Virus record (IMG/VR): IMGVR_UViG_3300009605_000074
Coordinates: 1-31,145 of that record
Reading direction: 5' to 3' (one strand)
Length of the DNA stretch: 31,145 bases
Source: a virus
The translations under genes and the position numbers were made by a program. The notes under the pieces are model-generated. The model did not search any database. It had not been told where the DNA came from and was given only the letters and a program-made list of their open reading frames with translations. This document shows positions 20,337 to 27,656 of the stretch, in pieces. Position 1 is the stretch's first letter; each line of letters begins with the position of its first letter.

Positions 20337-20636
20337 ATGGGAGAATCGTATGGTTCACCAAGAGCATCACGTACAGGAGGTAGAACTTCTGGTGGTGCAG
20401 CAGCTTATAAAAACAATGGTAACTCAGATAAGAAATCTGATTTAGTTAACATTGGTGGTGGCTGGAAGAAAGACTGGGGTTATTCCTGTGTACTACAGAT
20501 TGGCAATCGTAAGTACAAAGCATTAGCTTTCTGGAATAAATTTAGGGATGGCAATAACCCGCCTGACTTATCATTCAGTCTAAGAGCTGACGAAGTAGAT
20601 GGCGAAGAATCTGAGCCCTACAAACCAAAAGGTTAA
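20337..20636 (+). CDS. Small protein between polymerase and nuclease (99 aa)
   Basis: The N-terminal 35 residues are Gly/Ser/Arg-rich and disordered (RASRTGGRTSGGAAAYKNNG). A compact part follows (DLVNIGGGWKKDWGYSCVLQ, then GNRKYKALAFWNKFRDGNNP). The position just after the polymerase would suit a single-stranded DNA-binding or polymerase-accessory protein, and the IGGGWKK start faintly recalls DUF736-like proteins, but neither is supported by a firm motif. AGGAGG precedes the ATG by 5 bases. Confidence 0.6.
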   Translation: MGESYGSPRASRTGGRTSGGAAAYKNNGNSDKKSDLVNIGGGWKKDWGYSCVLQIGNRKYKALAFWNKFRDGNNPPDLSFSLRADEVDGEESEPYKPKG

Positions 20637-20645
20637 GGAGAGAGC

Positions 20646-21470
20646 ATGGGTATTACGGTAAAAAAGATGGTGTCAGACCCTGGTGAGTTTATTAACGCAC
20701 TAGAAGATAGCACTGAAATTGTATTGGATGAAGAGTTTGACGCTAGATTTGAAGAGTGGAAAGCTAGAGGTGAGGGTAAGGACCACATGGTTCGTTCCTC
20801 TAGTCTTGGTCAATGTATTAGACAGGCTTACTACTCTTACTTATCTGACGTACCTAGAAGTCCGGTTAGTGACCCACTAGCCAGACGTAGAATGTTTCAA
20901 GGTTTTGTTAATGAGAATACTATGGGTAGGATTATTGACAAGATGCCTGGAAAAACACATGGGTTGGATAGTATTGAGCAAAATCAATTTCCAATCCATG
21001 TAGAAATGGATGCAGATAAACCAATAGGTTTTGCAGCCACAACTGATTTTGTAAAAGAGTTTGAAGATAAAGATGGTAATAAGTATTTGATTCCTATGGA
21101 ACTTAAATCCACAGATATATACAAGTGGAAAGATTTTACTTATTGGAAATACCACTTAAAACAAATATTGTTATGGGTATACATAGCAAAGCAACTCGGG
21201 TACAGAATACCCTATGCTTTGTTACTATATACCAGACGTAGTACGATGGAATATAAGTATTGTATGATTGCAGTAGATACACCTTACGCAAGAATGGACA
21301 GGGTTGTAGAAAATTGGGACCATTGGCAGCCCTATATTCACGACCTCGTGAGTACATTAAGAAGCTCCTCGCAGAGTAGAACTTTACCGGCTCTACCAAC
21401 CGATGTGCCTAAATACATCTGTAACTCCTGTCCCCATCGTAACATTTGTGCGGAGAATGGTACATACTAA
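20646..21470 (+). CDS. Cas4/RecB-like PD-(D/E)XK exonuclease with Fe-S cysteines
   Basis: The 274-residue protein has one Cys early (SSSLGQCIRQAYYSYL, C57) and three late (YICNSCPHRNIC: C259, C262, C268), the spacing of a 4Fe-4S cluster in Cas4/AddB-type nucleases. Between them are ATTDFVKEF (D134), IPMELKSTD (E152, K154) and the Q-x5-Y helix (LKQILLWVYI), the catalytic core. In phages this enzyme degrades or recombines DNA ends as a lambda-exonuclease equivalent. It is followed immediately by a resolvase-like gene. There is no Cas1/Cas2, so no link to CRISPR adaptation. Confidence 0.85.
   Translation: MGITVKKMVSDPGEFINALEDSTEIVLDEEFDARFEEWKARGEGKDHMVRSSSLGQCIRQAYYSYLSDVPRSPVSDPLARRRMFQGFVNENTMGRIIDKMPGKTHGLDSIEQNQFPIHVEMDADKPIGFAATTDFVKEFEDKDGNKYLIPMELKSTDIYKWKDFTYWKYHLKQILLWVYIAKQLGYRIPYALLLYTRRSTMEYKYCMIAVDTPYARMDRVVENWDHWQPYIHDLVSTLRSSSQSRTLPALPTDVPKYICNSCPHRNICAENGTY
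21197..21212 (+). repeat. Palindromic repeat copy (in Cas4-like gene)
   Basis: CGGGTA-CAGAA-TACCC with longer loop spacing; codons read Q-L-G-Y-R-I-P-Y. Weaker than other copies and could be chance. Confidence 0.45.
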
Positions 21471-21844
21471 TGGTTAAACGAAACTACAGATACCAAGCAG
21501 GGTATAGATTTGAGAAACGTGTGCATAAACATTTAGCAGAACTTCTTGATAAGATGCCCGAAATAAAGTATTACATTATTGAGTCACGAGGTAGTAAAGG
21601 TAAAGCAGATTTAGTCGTAGGTCTATTTAATTCCTTAGATGGAAGCAGGTTTTGGTTTGGTGTGCAATGTAAGAAAGGGTACATCAGTAAACCCGAGATA
21701 CGTAGGGGTGCATACCTAGGAATGAAAGAACACGGTATGTTTCTTTACCATGCTACCTTAGATAAAGATAAGAAGATAGTAATAACACCAGAGCTTGGTA
21801 ATTTTACTGCATCAGATATAGGAGGCTTTGAAGGAACTGAATAG
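21470..21844 (+). CDS. Holliday junction resolvase-like PD-(D/E)XK nuclease (124 aa)
   Basis: The start chosen is MVKRNYRYQAGYRFEKRVHK at 21470, overlapping the upstream stop (TAATG). The order is AGYRFEKRVHKHL (E), YYIIESRGSKGKADLVVGL (SKGxAD, D) and FGVQCKKGYISKPE (Q-C-K-K). This is the Hjc-like archaeal/phage resolvase pattern: E ... S-K-G-x-A-D-L ... (E/Q)xK. It resolves branched DNA from replication and recombination before packaging. Length matches the family. It pairs naturally with the Cas4-like exonuclease just upstream. Confidence 0.8.
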   Translation: MVKRNYRYQAGYRFEKRVHKHLAELLDKMPEIKYYIIESRGSKGKADLVVGLFNSLDGSRFWFGVQCKKGYISKPEIRRGAYLGMKEHGMFLYHATLDKDKKIVITPELGNFTASDIGGFEGTE

Positions 21845-22373
21845 AATATATCTACAGATACTACAACGTCTTGGTATTATCTGTCTTATGCAAAAAGACA
21901 AATTAGGTACAGGCTTATTCTTACCTAGTATGTTACAAGATAGTAGACTCACACACTTCTCTAAGTTGTTGTCTTTAGTAAATGCAAACTGGAACTCGTT
22001 AAATTTGTTTCGATTTTTACCAGATGATACAGACCAACTAATGTTTCTTGAGTGGTGTAATGAGAATCGAATAGAATATCTACAAAAAGAAACATACTTA
22101 CAACTGTCATACAAAATGACAGGACAATTAGCTCCCATAATTGAACTGCCTAGTATTGGGGTTACGGAAACAATGACAAAGACTAGGATATATTACAATT
22201 TAATACCAGATATAGTGATGTCTGTACTACAACAAGTTAGTATGGAGAAAGTTTTTCCAACAAAGTTTCATATGTTTGTATGCACACCTGTATGGGAACA
22301 AGTACATGAAGCTATGGAAGAGGCACATACGTGGTATAGATTTGATGGAGGCTCGGATGATAACAGTAGTTAG
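21828..22373 (+). CDS. Unrecognised early protein, uncertain start (181 aa)
   Basis: The frame could start at TTG 21828, but the GGAGG there is only 2 bases upstream, too close. No ATG occurs until residue 21 (MQKDKLGTGLFLPSMLQDSR), and that one lacks a ribosome site. The protein is rich in Leu, aromatic and acidic residues (NLFRFLPDDTDQLMFLEWCN ... HMFVCTPVWEQVHEAMEEAH). No motif recognised. It follows the resolvase gene and precedes a protein of similar size. The coding assignment is from length and context; the start is not settled. Confidence 0.55.
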   Translation: MKELNRIYLQILQRLGIICLMQKDKLGTGLFLPSMLQDSRLTHFSKLLSLVNANWNSLNLFRFLPDDTDQLMFLEWCNENRIEYLQKETYLQLSYKMTGQLAPIIELPSIGVTETMTKTRIYYNLIPDIVMSVLQQVSMEKVFPTKFHMFVCTPVWEQVHEAMEEAHTWYRFDGGSDDNSS

Positions 22374-22842
22374 TAATCTCAGTGATTTGTTTTTGTTAAA
22401 ACCTTACTGGAGTATATGTGATAACTATGCATCTGTAACAACAGAAGAAATAAAATTTATAATGGAACCTGGATACAGTAATATTAAAGACGCACACTTT
22501 CCTAGTTTAATGGCTCTTATAGCTATAGAACAAGCAAAGCTTGTGTTCATAGATGGGTACCATCAGAATTTATTTTATCGTTGTCAAAGATTATTTATAG
22601 AAATGTTACGTTACTTATTACCAGATAAACTTGTTATGGAACTAGTACGTAGTAGGGTAATTTATAGACGTGTTGAAACAGAAAATGAGCAAACAAATAC
22701 AAAGATAGAAATACTAGAAGACGCTAAAAGTCTCGGGTACGATACCCTAGATTTAGGTGTAGTTACTTGGGAAACTTATTCGCAAGAATTGTTCCCTGAT
22801 TTGTATACGATGACTGAAGTATATAAGAATGAATTAAATTGA
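22357..22842 (+). CDS. Unrecognised last early gene (161 aa)
   Basis: The start chosen is MITVVSNLSDLFLLKPYWSI at 22357, with ATGGAGG 5 bases upstream; the longer frame from 22276 lies inside the preceding gene. The protein contains FPSLMALIAIEQAKLVFIDG and RCQRLFIEMLRYLLPDKLVM, probably helical. A palindrome copy encodes LGYDTL. It is the last gene of the plus-strand operon, and its stop codon lies in the inverted repeat at 22841. Function unknown. Confidence 0.6.
   Translation: MITVVSNLSDLFLLKPYWSICDNYASVTTEEIKFIMEPGYSNIKDAHFPSLMALIAIEQAKLVFIDGYHQNLFYRCQRLFIEMLRYLLPDKLVMELVRSRVIYRRVETENEQTNTKIEILEDAKSLGYDTLDLGVVTWETYSQELFPDLYTMTEVYKNELN
22732..22750 (+). repeat. Palindromic repeat copy (in last early gene)
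   Basis: CTCGGGT-ACGAT-ACCCTAG: one arm mismatch (C opposite T). Codons read S-L-G-Y-D-T-L, a different frame from the SGTTPE copies. Confidence 0.7.
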
Positions 22843-22931
22843 TAGCAACCTATTAGGGTTTTGTCGTGTCCCTTTCTCCAGGTTGTTATCTCGGGTAGCC
22901 TCTTTTTTGATTGAATTTCAGGGGCTACCTG
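22841..22931. terminator. Inverted repeats at the convergent junction of early and late operons
   Basis: GATAGCAACCT (22841-22851) pairs with AGGTTGTTATC (22880-22890) over 11 pairs, one of them G-U. It encloses AGGG / CCCT (22855-22858 / 22870-22873). A second stem, CGGGTAGCC (22892-22900) with GGCTACCTG (22923-22931), has a 22-base loop carrying TTTTTT. The place suits a bidirectional terminator, but the T-run is in a loop and does not directly follow a stem, so the structure is atypical. Confidence 0.5.
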
Positions 22932-23164
22932 TTTCCTAATGGGTTATTAAGTCCTGACCTGAACTCATCAAGTTTAGCTTCAAGCACTTCTAATTTTTTA
23001 TCTAAGATAGCCACATCTTTTTGTAGTTGCTCTACAGTGTCACTACCTACAGCAGCAGACACAGCATCTAGCCTAGTGTTAAACTCACCCCAAGCATAGA
23101 ACCCACCGCCTATAGCAGTGACTACTCCTAAAATCATGGCATACTTTTGTAATATATCTATCAT
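22925..23164 (-). CDS. Membrane-anchored coiled-coil protein (79 aa)
   Basis: The N-terminal membrane span (YAMILGVVTAIGGGFYAWGE) is followed by a coiled coil (EQLQKDVAILDKKLEVLEAK). GGAGATA precedes the ATG. This is the layout of small phage membrane proteins that act in lysis or anchor complexes; an inner-membrane spanin with no lipoprotein partner next to it is one option. It is the last gene of the second late block, at the convergent junction. Its stop lies inside the inverted repeat. Confidence 0.6.
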   Translation of the reverse strand: MIDILQKYAMILGVVTAIGGGFYAWGEFNTRLDAVSAAVGSDTVEQLQKDVAILDKKLEVLEAKLDEFRSGLNNPLGNR

Positions 23165-23165
23165 A

Positions 23166-24692
23166 TTATCTCCTTAAAATTTCTAATTCTCTTTCTAATT
23201 GTATACGCCTAAGCCTAGCGTTCTCTACTTCACGTTGGTATTTAAGCACAGGGTCATTACCAGACATAGCTATTAACTTATTGTTTTGTTCTGTATATAC
23301 ATCGACTGCATACTCATCTAATGTACGTGTATCTGTATAATTGTTACCTTGATACAGTTGCCGTACATCAAACAAGTTTGCATTCTGGTTAGTGTAAGAT
23401 GACAAGTCAGCTTGATTCTGAGTCAAAGCTCTTGCTGCAACTACACTTACAATCTGTAATTGTTTACTTACTGAGGCTACAGTAGCTGATACCTTAGCCT
23501 CAACATCTGACACATCAACTGAGAACTCTTGTGTTGTTACCTCAACGTCTGCGTCTACGGACGACTCCACTTCAGATTCTTCTTTAACTTCTTCCACCTT
23601 GGCTGTGCTAGTCTCAGTAGGTTTGTCTTCCACGACCGACTCTTCTGACTCAGTTGGTATCTCGCTAACTTTAGTTGTTGATGTAGGTTCATTCGGTTCA
23701 TTGACTTCTTCCTCCTCCATTGCTATAATTTCTTCTTCGGTTACTGTACCCGATAATTCTTCTTGTGTCTCCTCTGGTTCCTCAACTATTTCTGGTCCTC
23801 CGAAAACTTGTAGTATCTCTACTTCCTCGAACTCCTCTTCCAGCTCCTCGAAAGCTTCCTCCAGGTTCGGCAAAGGTGTGAGTTCTTCTAGGGCTAGTTC
23901 TTCTAGCACTTCGAATTCTTCTATAATCTCTATCGGTATTTCCATTATCGGAATAAATGTCGGTTCTTCGAATTGTTCTTCCCATTCATAAAACTCCTCT
24001 ATTATTTCTATAATCTCTTCTATAATTTCTGGTTGTACTACTACATTGTCATATGTCATAGTAAGTTTAGCACCAAGCAAGTTAGGTCCACCAAGGTTAG
24101 TATTGTAAGTATCATAACCTAAGTCTACACCCTCCCATGCCCAGTAAAATTGATTACTACCTGTACCTGTATGTGTAACACTATCAGTATATTTATGTGC
24201 ATTACTGCCATATCCTGCATCATTGTTACGTACTTGGTTTACAGTAGATAGTACATTCCCATTCTCATCTAGTATGCTAACAGTAGTAGTATATGTATCT
24301 TGTCCTGGCTTAGCTTGACCACATTGCCAGTTAGAGCCTTGGTACTCACAGTTCTGTACGATTGTAGTAGAGTTAAGTGTAACCCCGTTGTTTAGTTTGT
24401 CTTGGTCAGTAGTATCATCGCCTGTAGTTATACCTACAAGTGAGCCGGTAACATTGATACCACCGGTACCTGTAGTCTCTAACTCTTGTCCCCAGTTTCT
24501 TATGTTACCTGTTGTGTTAAACCCATTAGTTGTAACATTAGGTATAGTAGAATCTACGCTTTGATAATTACTAGCATTGTTAGTTCCGTTAGGTAACAAG
24601 TTACCAGTAGTTATATCCTCAGCAAAACAAGCCCAAGCTATTACCATAAAACTAATAAGAAAATAAAACCAACCGAGATAATTAATCTTCAT
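23166..24692 (-). CDS. Secreted protein with Glu-rich middle (508 aa)
   Basis: The start chosen is MKINYLGWFYFLISFMVIAW at 24692; several in-frame ATGs precede it and the exact one is unsure. A Sec signal peptide ends near ACFAED. Residues about 25-215 form a Gly/Asn/Thr-rich beta domain (NLLPNGTNNASNYQSVDSTI). Next comes about 150 residues of Glu/Ile/Pro-rich repeats (EIIEEIIEIIEEFYEWEEQF), then a Ser/Val region and a C-terminal coiled coil. This architecture, a glycan-binding-like head on an acidic stalk, recurs in marine phages without assigned function. Export suggests action in the periplasm, outer membrane or after lysis. Confidence 0.7.
   Translation of the reverse strand: MKINYLGWFYFLISFMVIAWACFAEDITTGNLLPNGTNNASNYQSVDSTIPNVTTNGFNTTGNIRNWGQELETTGTGGINVTGSLVGITTGDDTTDQDKLNNGVTLNSTTIVQNCEYQGSNWQCGQAKPGQDTYTTTVSILDENGNVLSTVNQVRNNDAGYGSNAHKYTDSVTHTGTGSNQFYWAWEGVDLGYDTYNTNLGGPNLLGAKLTMTYDNVVVQPEIIEEIIEIIEEFYEWEEQFEEPTFIPIMEIPIEIIEEFEVLEELALEELTPLPNLEEAFEELEEEFEEVEILQVFGGPEIVEEPEETQEELSGTVTEEEIIAMEEEEVNEPNEPTSTTKVSEIPTESEESVVEDKPTETSTAKVEEVKEESEVESSVDADVEVTTQEFSVDVSDVEAKVSATVASVSKQLQIVSVVAARALTQNQADLSSYTNQNANLFDVRQLYQGNNYTDTRTLDEYAVDVYTEQNNKLIAMSGNDPVLKYQREVENARLRRIQLERELEILRR
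23737..23753 (-). repeat. Palindromic repeat copy (in secreted-protein gene)
   Basis: Minus-strand TCGGGT-ACAGT-AACCGA; one arm mismatch. Codons read S-G-T-V-T-E in the acidic linker. Confidence 0.6.
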
Positions 24693-25347
24693 CATCATCA
24701 TCGCCATACAATTCAAATTCTGTATTGACTCGTTTCTCTAATACTTTCTGTAACCTAGCATCTATACTAGCTCGTCTTCGTAAGTTCTTAATGTACCGTG
24801 TATAGTCTGGTCTTTCTACATCATATTTTTTCCACTGGTCTTTAGCCGCCTTACCTATTTGTCCTTCGAATGGACACGGTGTACCTGCATGGTCCATAGC
24901 ACTAAAGATTCTATCGTCTTGACATAGTATAGCTATAGCTGCAACCCTCATGTTAAAGTCATACAATAGCTTAGATAGTTTCATACGTTCACAATTCTCA
25001 TCGGTAAAGTATGTACCGGTAGCAACACCTATTCCAGGGACTTGAACACCAGCACTAACACCAACAGTACATAAGTCCTGGGAGTAAGAACTCATACTCG
25101 GTGCACTGGCTGTGGGCACAGGTATATCGTTTTTGTTGTTGTTATTGGTGGAGTTGTTATGCGTAGTAGCGTTGGTCGTTGTGGAGGTTGTGCTGTTAGT
25201 TTGACCATCGTTGTTGTTCGTAGTTGTGGAGGTGTAACCACCTGATATACTGGTGTTCGTCCCACTTGTATTTGTTTGTGTTGCCGTAGAATTATCTGTG
25301 GCATAAGCCGGTAATACTAATAGTAAAAATATCAGTATGTATTTCAT
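24682..25347 (-). CDS. Secreted protein with Thr/Asn-rich linker and Cys domain (221 aa)
   Basis: A Sec signal peptide (MKYILIFLLLVLPAYATDNS) is followed by about 55 residues of Thr/Asn/Ser low-complexity linker. A conserved-looking domain then has paired Cys: CTVGVSAGVQVPGIGVATGT, then DENCERMKLSKLLYDFNMRV and AILCQDDRIFSAMDHAGTPC. I recall a similar domain in marine phages beside the Glu-rich secreted protein, without known function. The C-terminus is basic, then acidic. Start overlaps the upstream stop by 4 bases; the two secreted proteins probably work together. A role in envelope modification or particle exit is inference. Confidence 0.7.
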   Translation of the reverse strand: MKYILIFLLLVLPAYATDNSTATQTNTSGTNTSISGGYTSTTTNNNDGQTNSTTSTTTNATTHNNSTNNNNKNDIPVPTASAPSMSSYSQDLCTVGVSAGVQVPGIGVATGTYFTDENCERMKLSKLLYDFNMRVAAIAILCQDDRIFSAMDHAGTPCPFEGQIGKAAKDQWKKYDVERPDYTRYIKNLRRRASIDARLQKVLEKRVNTEFELYGDDDDED

Positions 25348-25586
25348 TGTCGATTTGTTCTCCTTTTAATATTTGAATTACGGTAGACTGATTGTTCTAA
25401 GTAATCTACCTTTAAGACAAGTTCTTTTAATACTAATTCTCTGTTGTTTAACTCTGTGCACAGTTTGTCTAGACTAGTGCGTAATTTTTCTAAGCTAGAA
25501 TTTAGTCTGTATAATACAAACAAAGCTACAAGTATAGGGAATCCTAAGTTTGTTATAATACTTTCTATAGAACTTAAATCATTCAT
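25344..25586 (-). CDS. Holin-like membrane protein (BhlA/YvrJ-type, 80 aa)
   Basis: One N-terminal membrane span, IITNLGFPILVALFVLYRLN, is followed by a coiled coil (SLEKLRTSLDKLCTELNNRE) and a basic end. The G-F-P-I-x-V-A-x-x-x-L-Y-R-L-x-x-x-L-x-x-L pattern resembles BhlA/UviB and YvrJ small membrane proteins, some of which are holin-like. It overlaps the upstream gene by 8 bases and the secreted protein by 4. If it is a holin, no endolysin with a clear catalytic motif is visible nearby. Holin-like is therefore a family resemblance only. Confidence 0.55.
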   Translation of the reverse strand: MNDLSSIESIITNLGFPILVALFVLYRLNSSLEKLRTSLDKLCTELNNRELVLKELVLKVDYLEQSVYRNSNIKRRTNRQ

Positions 25587-27096
25587 TTGCAGTTAATTTC
25601 CTTAATGCGTCTTGTGTTATAATGCGTTCATTATCGGGTGTAGTACCCGACAAATCAGGTGGTAATTTATCTTTTTCTACTTTACGCCCAGTGCCTTTGT
25701 CTTGTAACAATTTGTTCATATCTATAAACCCAGTGTCGGTTATTCTTTCTTGTAAGTTTTTTTGTTTTTCTACTTCACTATCAATAGGTACCTTACATAA
25801 GTTTACAACTGCATTTTTACCTAGAGAAGCATAATCGCCTGGCTCAGTAGATTTTACTAACGCTTCTCGTAGTCCTGTCCATCTTTTTGGGTCAACAAAT
25901 TGGTTTGTAGCAACAGATGCCCAACCTTTTTCGTAACCTTTATGTAAACGTAAGAACTGTTCTTGTTTTTCTAGTAAATTTTTATGTTCTGCAAACCTAT
26001 TACGTAGTTGGTTACAAAATTGTATTTTATCGTTCTCATTTAATTTGATGTAATCAGCTTCATACAATTCTCTAGCCGCAGAATGTAATGCAATCTCAGT
26101 ATTATTTGCCGGAGCTAACCCTAATCGTGGGTCATTTACATACTCATAATTACCCTTGGGACCATTCATAAGTTTCTTAGCAAGGTCAAAATAATTTACA
26201 CCATCATTGTTTTTGTTAGCTAATGTATCAAATAATTCTTTTCGTTCATATCTACTCTTGCCGTTTGCAAATGGTTTCTCTCTCCATAACGTTCTATTAG
26301 AATCCGTTGTATTTATTAAAGGATACCTACCTGGGTTAAAATCAATGTCCGCACCTAGAGCTTCTGGGGTACCATATTGTTGAAGTAAACTATCAATTAA
26401 ACTATTCCATTTTGCAGTTGTTTCAGAACCTCTCCCATTCTCGTGTAGATTCATAGCCTTTACCAACTCAACAATTTGTGCATCACCTACTTCATAACCT
26501 AATAACACATCTTCTGGTGCACCTTTTATTCCAGTAAGTTGTTGATACACAGATTGGGTATAAGCCATTACATTATTATCATCTGTTCCAGGAGCAAACT
26601 TTTTTATTATTTGATATAAATTACCTTCTTTTGCTTCTATATCTTTGAATAGTTGGTAGAACGAAGCCCTAACTGAATACTCTGCACTGTCCATTATAAC
26701 AAATTGATGCTTTCTGTCCTGAGCATATGTTTTACCTGACTCACCTATATACCTTCCACTAACCATGTTAAGCATATTGTTTGTATCTGTAACACTAGTT
26801 GCACCAGAGGTATCTACACCTGGTTCATAGAAAGGATTTTTGCCTTCTTTTATTCTTCGTTGAGCAGCTTTGAAAGCGTTTGTAACTATATACCTTGGTA
26901 TATCTTCTAAGAATTCACCTCTATCATTTACTTCTACGTTTTTTAATGTTTGTATCTCACGAAAAGTAATACCAGGATATATAACAGGAAACTCTATACC
27001 ATCTATTTCCATAGAAATTTCAGTCATAATAGTTTTACCGTTTCTATGACGAACTTTGCCAAACCATCCATCTTGTTCGTTTTTTATTCTACTCAT
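25579..27096 (-). CDS. P5-like virion structural protein / peptidoglycan-associated protein (505 aa)
   Basis: The motif region FVIMDSAEYSVRASFYQLFK, then YQIIKKFAPGTDDNNVMAYT and QLTGIKGAPEDVLL, matches the F-x-x-x-xx-G-x-R-A-x-x-x-L ... W-A-P-x-x-N-x-T-x-x-Y pattern of phage proteins annotated as structural P5 or virion-associated hydrolase. No catalytic Glu motif of a lysozyme is evident. The C-terminal part is charged and helical, with a palindrome copy encoding LSGTTPDN near the end. It probably sits in the particle and helps cross the cell wall. The name is from pattern memory. Confidence 0.55.
   Translation of the reverse strand: MSRIKNEQDGWFGKVRHRNGKTIMTEISMEIDGIEFPVIYPGITFREIQTLKNVEVNDRGEFLEDIPRYIVTNAFKAAQRRIKEGKNPFYEPGVDTSGATSVTDTNNMLNMVSGRYIGESGKTYAQDRKHQFVIMDSAEYSVRASFYQLFKDIEAKEGNLYQIIKKFAPGTDDNNVMAYTQSVYQQLTGIKGAPEDVLLGYEVGDAQIVELVKAMNLHENGRGSETTAKWNSLIDSLLQQYGTPEALGADIDFNPGRYPLINTTDSNRTLWREKPFANGKSRYERKELFDTLANKNNDGVNYFDLAKKLMNGPKGNYEYVNDPRLGLAPANNTEIALHSAARELYEADYIKLNENDKIQFCNQLRNRFAEHKNLLEKQEQFLRLHKGYEKGWASVATNQFVDPKRWTGLREALVKSTEPGDYASLGKNAVVNLCKVPIDSEVEKQKNLQERITDTGFIDMNKLLQDKGTGRKVEKDKLPPDLSGTTPDNERIITQDALRKLTANE
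25634..25650 (-). repeat. Palindromic repeat copy (in P5-like gene)
   Basis: Minus-strand TCGGGT-ACTAC-ACCCGA, perfect arms and the same loop as the copy at 12841 on the plus strand. Codons read S-G-T-T-P-D. Confidence 0.85.
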
Positions 27097-27446
27097 ACTA
27101 ACTCCTTGTTTCGTATCTTATCAATTAACTTAGGGTTGTGTGTTAAAAACCCTGCTAACAACGCAGCCTTACAGTCTACTTGATTCTCTTCTTCTGTGTG
27201 TGTATCACATAAGTCATCAAATGCATGTGTTAATTCATGCAATAAAACAAACTCAGCGGTATTGTGTACAGGCTCTGAGCTAACGTAGATACTATGGTCA
27301 TTGCTAACCCAAAGCCCTTCAACTATTTCACCGTCATCATACACACCCAGCTCTTTTGCTTTGTGTTCTAAGGCATCTTTACTTACAATAATAACTTCAA
27401 TTGGTCGGTAAAAATCACCTAAGTCTATCCAGTGTATAACTTCCAT
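27093..27446 (-). CDS. Zn-metallopeptidase, HExxH (ImmA/IrrE-like)
   Basis: The 117-residue protein has FVLLHELTHAFDD with H70-E71-x-x-H74 and a later acidic helix (EEENQVDCKAALLAG) that can supply the third zinc ligand. The compact size and H-E-L-T-H-A-F pattern suit the ImmA/IrrE (M78) clan, best known for cutting repressors and toxin-antitoxin regulators. In a late phage operon it may cut a host protein or process a virion protein. It overlaps the next gene's start by 4 bases. Other small HExxH families are possible. Confidence 0.65.
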   Translation of the reverse strand: MEVIHWIDLGDFYRPIEVIIVSKDALEHKAKELGVYDDGEIVEGLWVSNDHSIYVSSEPVHNTAEFVLLHELTHAFDDLCDTHTEEENQVDCKAALLAGFLTHNPKLIDKIRNKELV

Positions 27447-27447
27447 A

Positions 27448-27639
27448 TTATTTTCCTAATAGTTTTTTTACTTCTTTCATAAAAGTGTCTAGCTCTTCTG
27501 GTGTAACTTTGTCGTCTTCAATCATATCTACAAATGTTTCAATGATAACTTTGAACTGACCGTATTTATTCTTAAATAAATATCCACCAATTGACATAGC
27601 ACCTGTTAGTACCCAGGGTACATAACTCATTATATCCAT
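27448..27639 (-). CDS. Small membrane protein (63 aa)
   Basis: One hydrophobic segment (YVPWVLTGAMSIGGYLF) is followed by a basic link and a charged amphipathic helix (DKVTPEELDTFMKEVKKLLG). AGGAGGT precedes the ATG. The layout is that of small holin- or anchor-type phage proteins; its neighbour in the block (25344-25586) is a second candidate, so a holin pair is possible. Not recognised as a family. Confidence 0.6.
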   Translation of the reverse strand: MDIMSYVPWVLTGAMSIGGYLFKNKYGQFKVIIETFVDMIEDDKVTPEELDTFMKEVKKLLGK

Positions 27640-27656
27640 AATAACCTCCTTGTCGT

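Noticed and set aside
23599-23991. Ser-rich plus-strand frame opposite the secreted-protein gene
   Set aside because: It is the antisense image of the Glu-rich repeat (gaa/gag read as ttc/ctc/tct) and has no ribosome site.
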